Shown here: positions 4,921 to 6,049 of the stretch, one piece after another
How the letters are laid out: each line of letters starts with the position of its first letter
Position numbering within the stretch: the first letter of the stretch is position 1
Assembly (NCBI GenBank): GCA_934101235.1
Contig: CAKORH010000064.1
Coordinates: 1-6,049, forward strand
Direction of reading: 5' to 3'
Source: an uncultured Bacilli bacterium
Lineage (GTDB): Bacteria > Bacillota_I > Bacilli_A > RF39 > UBA660
Length of the DNA: 6,049 nt
The notes under the pieces: model-generated
Databases searched by the model: none
What the model saw: only the letters and a program-made list of their open reading frames with translations
Told to the model about the DNA's origin: nothing
Program-made: the position numbers and the translations under genes

Positions 4921-6049
4921 ATGAAAATAAATTATTCAGATGAACAAGTTTTAAAAGAAGCAATAATAATGACAAATGATACTAAGAAAACAGCAGATAT
5001 TGACTCATACGAATTAAATATAATAAAAGATGTAATAAAGAAATATTCAGAAATAATAAATTTAGTTGGTGAAGTACAATTTACACCGGAGAGTTATGGT
5101 ATAAATAGTGAAAGAATGACTTATGGTAAAATGTTATTTAAAGAAGCTGATGTTAATCAATTAAAAGAATTTGATAGAACAATATTAAGTGTATTATTAT
5201 ATTTTTATATTAAAGATAATAGATATGATAAATTTGTTGAACAGCAATCAGGTAATAATAGATTATCAAGAGAGATGTTTAATGAAATGAGAAACTTTGT
5301 ATTGAGTAATTTTGATACAACTGAAAAAGAAAATTTGTTATTATATTACGTAGTAATAAATGATTTAGGTAAAAGTCAAAAAATAATAGATATTTTAAAA
5401 AATAAAGGAATCGAAACAGTTAATCATGATTTAGTTCTAAATTATTTGTTGCAATATAATATGTTACCCTCATTAAATAATTTTGGTGAAGAAAACAGAC
5501 AAAATTTAATAAATGTTTTAAATAATGGTATTAACTTTGGTCAATTTATTCAAGGAGAATGTGTTGATTATAGTTTTAATAAATTACAAAATCTATCATC
5601 ATTCGAAAAAATATTAATGTTAACAGAAGCAATGCTTGATATTGGAGGAGTATTAGGACATATTAACAACCAAAATGGTAGTGCAGTTTTAAATCAATCT
5701 ACTGTTGATAATTTTATGACTGCTTCTAAAATACTATCTACATCAATGGAATCAATAAAAATATTTAATGAGTTTTTAATTCAAAAAGCTAATAAAATGC
5801 AAATTGGTGTAGAAAATCCTGATGTTAGAAAAACAATAACAAGATTATGTTTAATGATGAGATTAAGTAATCAAAATGATATTAAAATTGTAAAAGATGA
5901 AATTTTAAGTAATTTAGAACAGTATAGAACTTTAATTTACGAGTTTAATCAAAGTGGATATGATAATCAACCTGCTATTCTTTTATATTATTCACCGGCG
6001 TTGCTTAATAATGCTTATGGATATTTCATGAAAAATAATTCACAAAACC
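4921..6049 (+). CDS. DUF6829-like helical protein of unknown function, 3'-partial
   Basis: ATG at 4921 follows AAAAGGGTGG with proper spacing. The frame is open to the window edge, with 376 complete codons visible. The protein is mainly helical with no signal peptide or membrane segment. From memory of family patterns it resembles DUF6829: FDRTILSVLLYFYIKDN (84-100), VVINDLGKS (144-152), VNHDLVLNYLL (167-177), FIQGECV (209-215) and EAMLDIGGVLGHINNQNGS (236-254). NDLGK plus NHD recalls the metal-binding HDxGK/HD motifs of HD-superfamily phosphohydrolases, with Asn in place of the first His; H247 and E212 are further candidate ligands. Hydrolase activity is an inference. It has its own promoter and lies beyond a strong terminator, so it is unlikely to belong to the glyS operon. 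Base composition is similar to its neighbours. Confidence 0.75.
   Translation, partial: MKINYSDEQVLKEAIIMTNDTKKTADIDSYELNIIKDVIKKYSEIINLVGEVQFTPESYGINSERMTYGKMLFKEADVNQLKEFDRTILSVLLYFYIKDNRYDKFVEQQSGNNRLSREMFNEMRNFVLSNFDTTEKENLLLYYVVINDLGKSQKIIDILKNKGIETVNHDLVLNYLLQYNMLPSLNNFGEENRQNLINVLNNGINFGQFIQGECVDYSFNKLQNLSSFEKILMLTEAMLDIGGVLGHINNQNGSAVLNQSTVDNFMTASKILSTSMESIKIFNEFLIQKANKMQIGVENPDVRKTITRLCLMMRLSNQNDIKIVKDEILSNLEQYRTLIYEFNQSGYDNQPAILLYYSPALLNNAYGYFMKNNSQN

Noticed and set aside
1..6049. CRISPR array, insertion sequence or toxin-antitoxin module
   Set aside because: No regular repeat-spacer pattern, no transposase-like frame with terminal inverted repeats, and no recognisable toxin or antitoxin was seen.

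Overview
The window is very AT-rich, has Shine-Dalgarno-led genes, uses TGG for Trp with TGA as a stop, and carries a T-box-type leader and a dimer-type (single-chain) glycyl-tRNA synthetase. Together these point to a low-GC Gram-positive bacterium, most likely an uncultured gut member of the Bacilli near the Mollicutes/RF39 or Erysipelotrichia groups. The standard bacterial code applies; the lineage is an inference from composition and gene content.

Left part (1-2340): the 3' part of a large Asn/Lys/Ile-rich protein gene on the + strand converges on a two-gene minus-strand unit. That unit encodes a short YigZ/IMPACT (UPF0029) protein followed by a four-helix TIGR04086/DUF3792 membrane protein. 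Two near-identical AT-rich hairpins, sharing a 17-nt exact direct repeat, lie at the two ends of the membrane-protein gene. One forms the convergent terminator; the other holds the ribosome binding site and start codon of that gene in its loop.

Central part (2347-4740): this appears to be one + strand operon. A promoter (TTGTCA-N17-TAAAAT) would start RNA at about 2382. The leader looks like a miniature glycine T-box: a kink-turn of box C/D type, a 7-nt loop containing the Gly codon GGA, and a complete antiterminator fold with the bulge UGGAACA, whose UGGA complements the UCCA end of bacterial tRNA-Gly. The leader precedes a LOG-family nucleotide phosphoribohydrolase gene and glyS. The genes for tRNA-Gln(CUG), tRNA-Thr(CGU) and tRNA-Thr(GGU) begin 9 nt after glyS, with a strong intrinsic terminator behind them. 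Glycyl-tRNA supply may therefore control the synthetase, a nucleotide-metabolism enzyme and three unrelated tRNAs together.

Right part (4741-6049): about 180 nt of AT-rich spacer, with a possible decayed ORF and a promoter, leads into a gene cut by the window edge. Its product resembles the uncharacterised DUF6829 family and has an HD-hydrolase-like motif (NDLGK ... NHD).

The most noteworthy item is the T-box leader: its stem I is about 40 nt and has none of the usual distal loops, stem II or stem III. Its switching element also appears built differently from the usual terminator/antiterminator pair.
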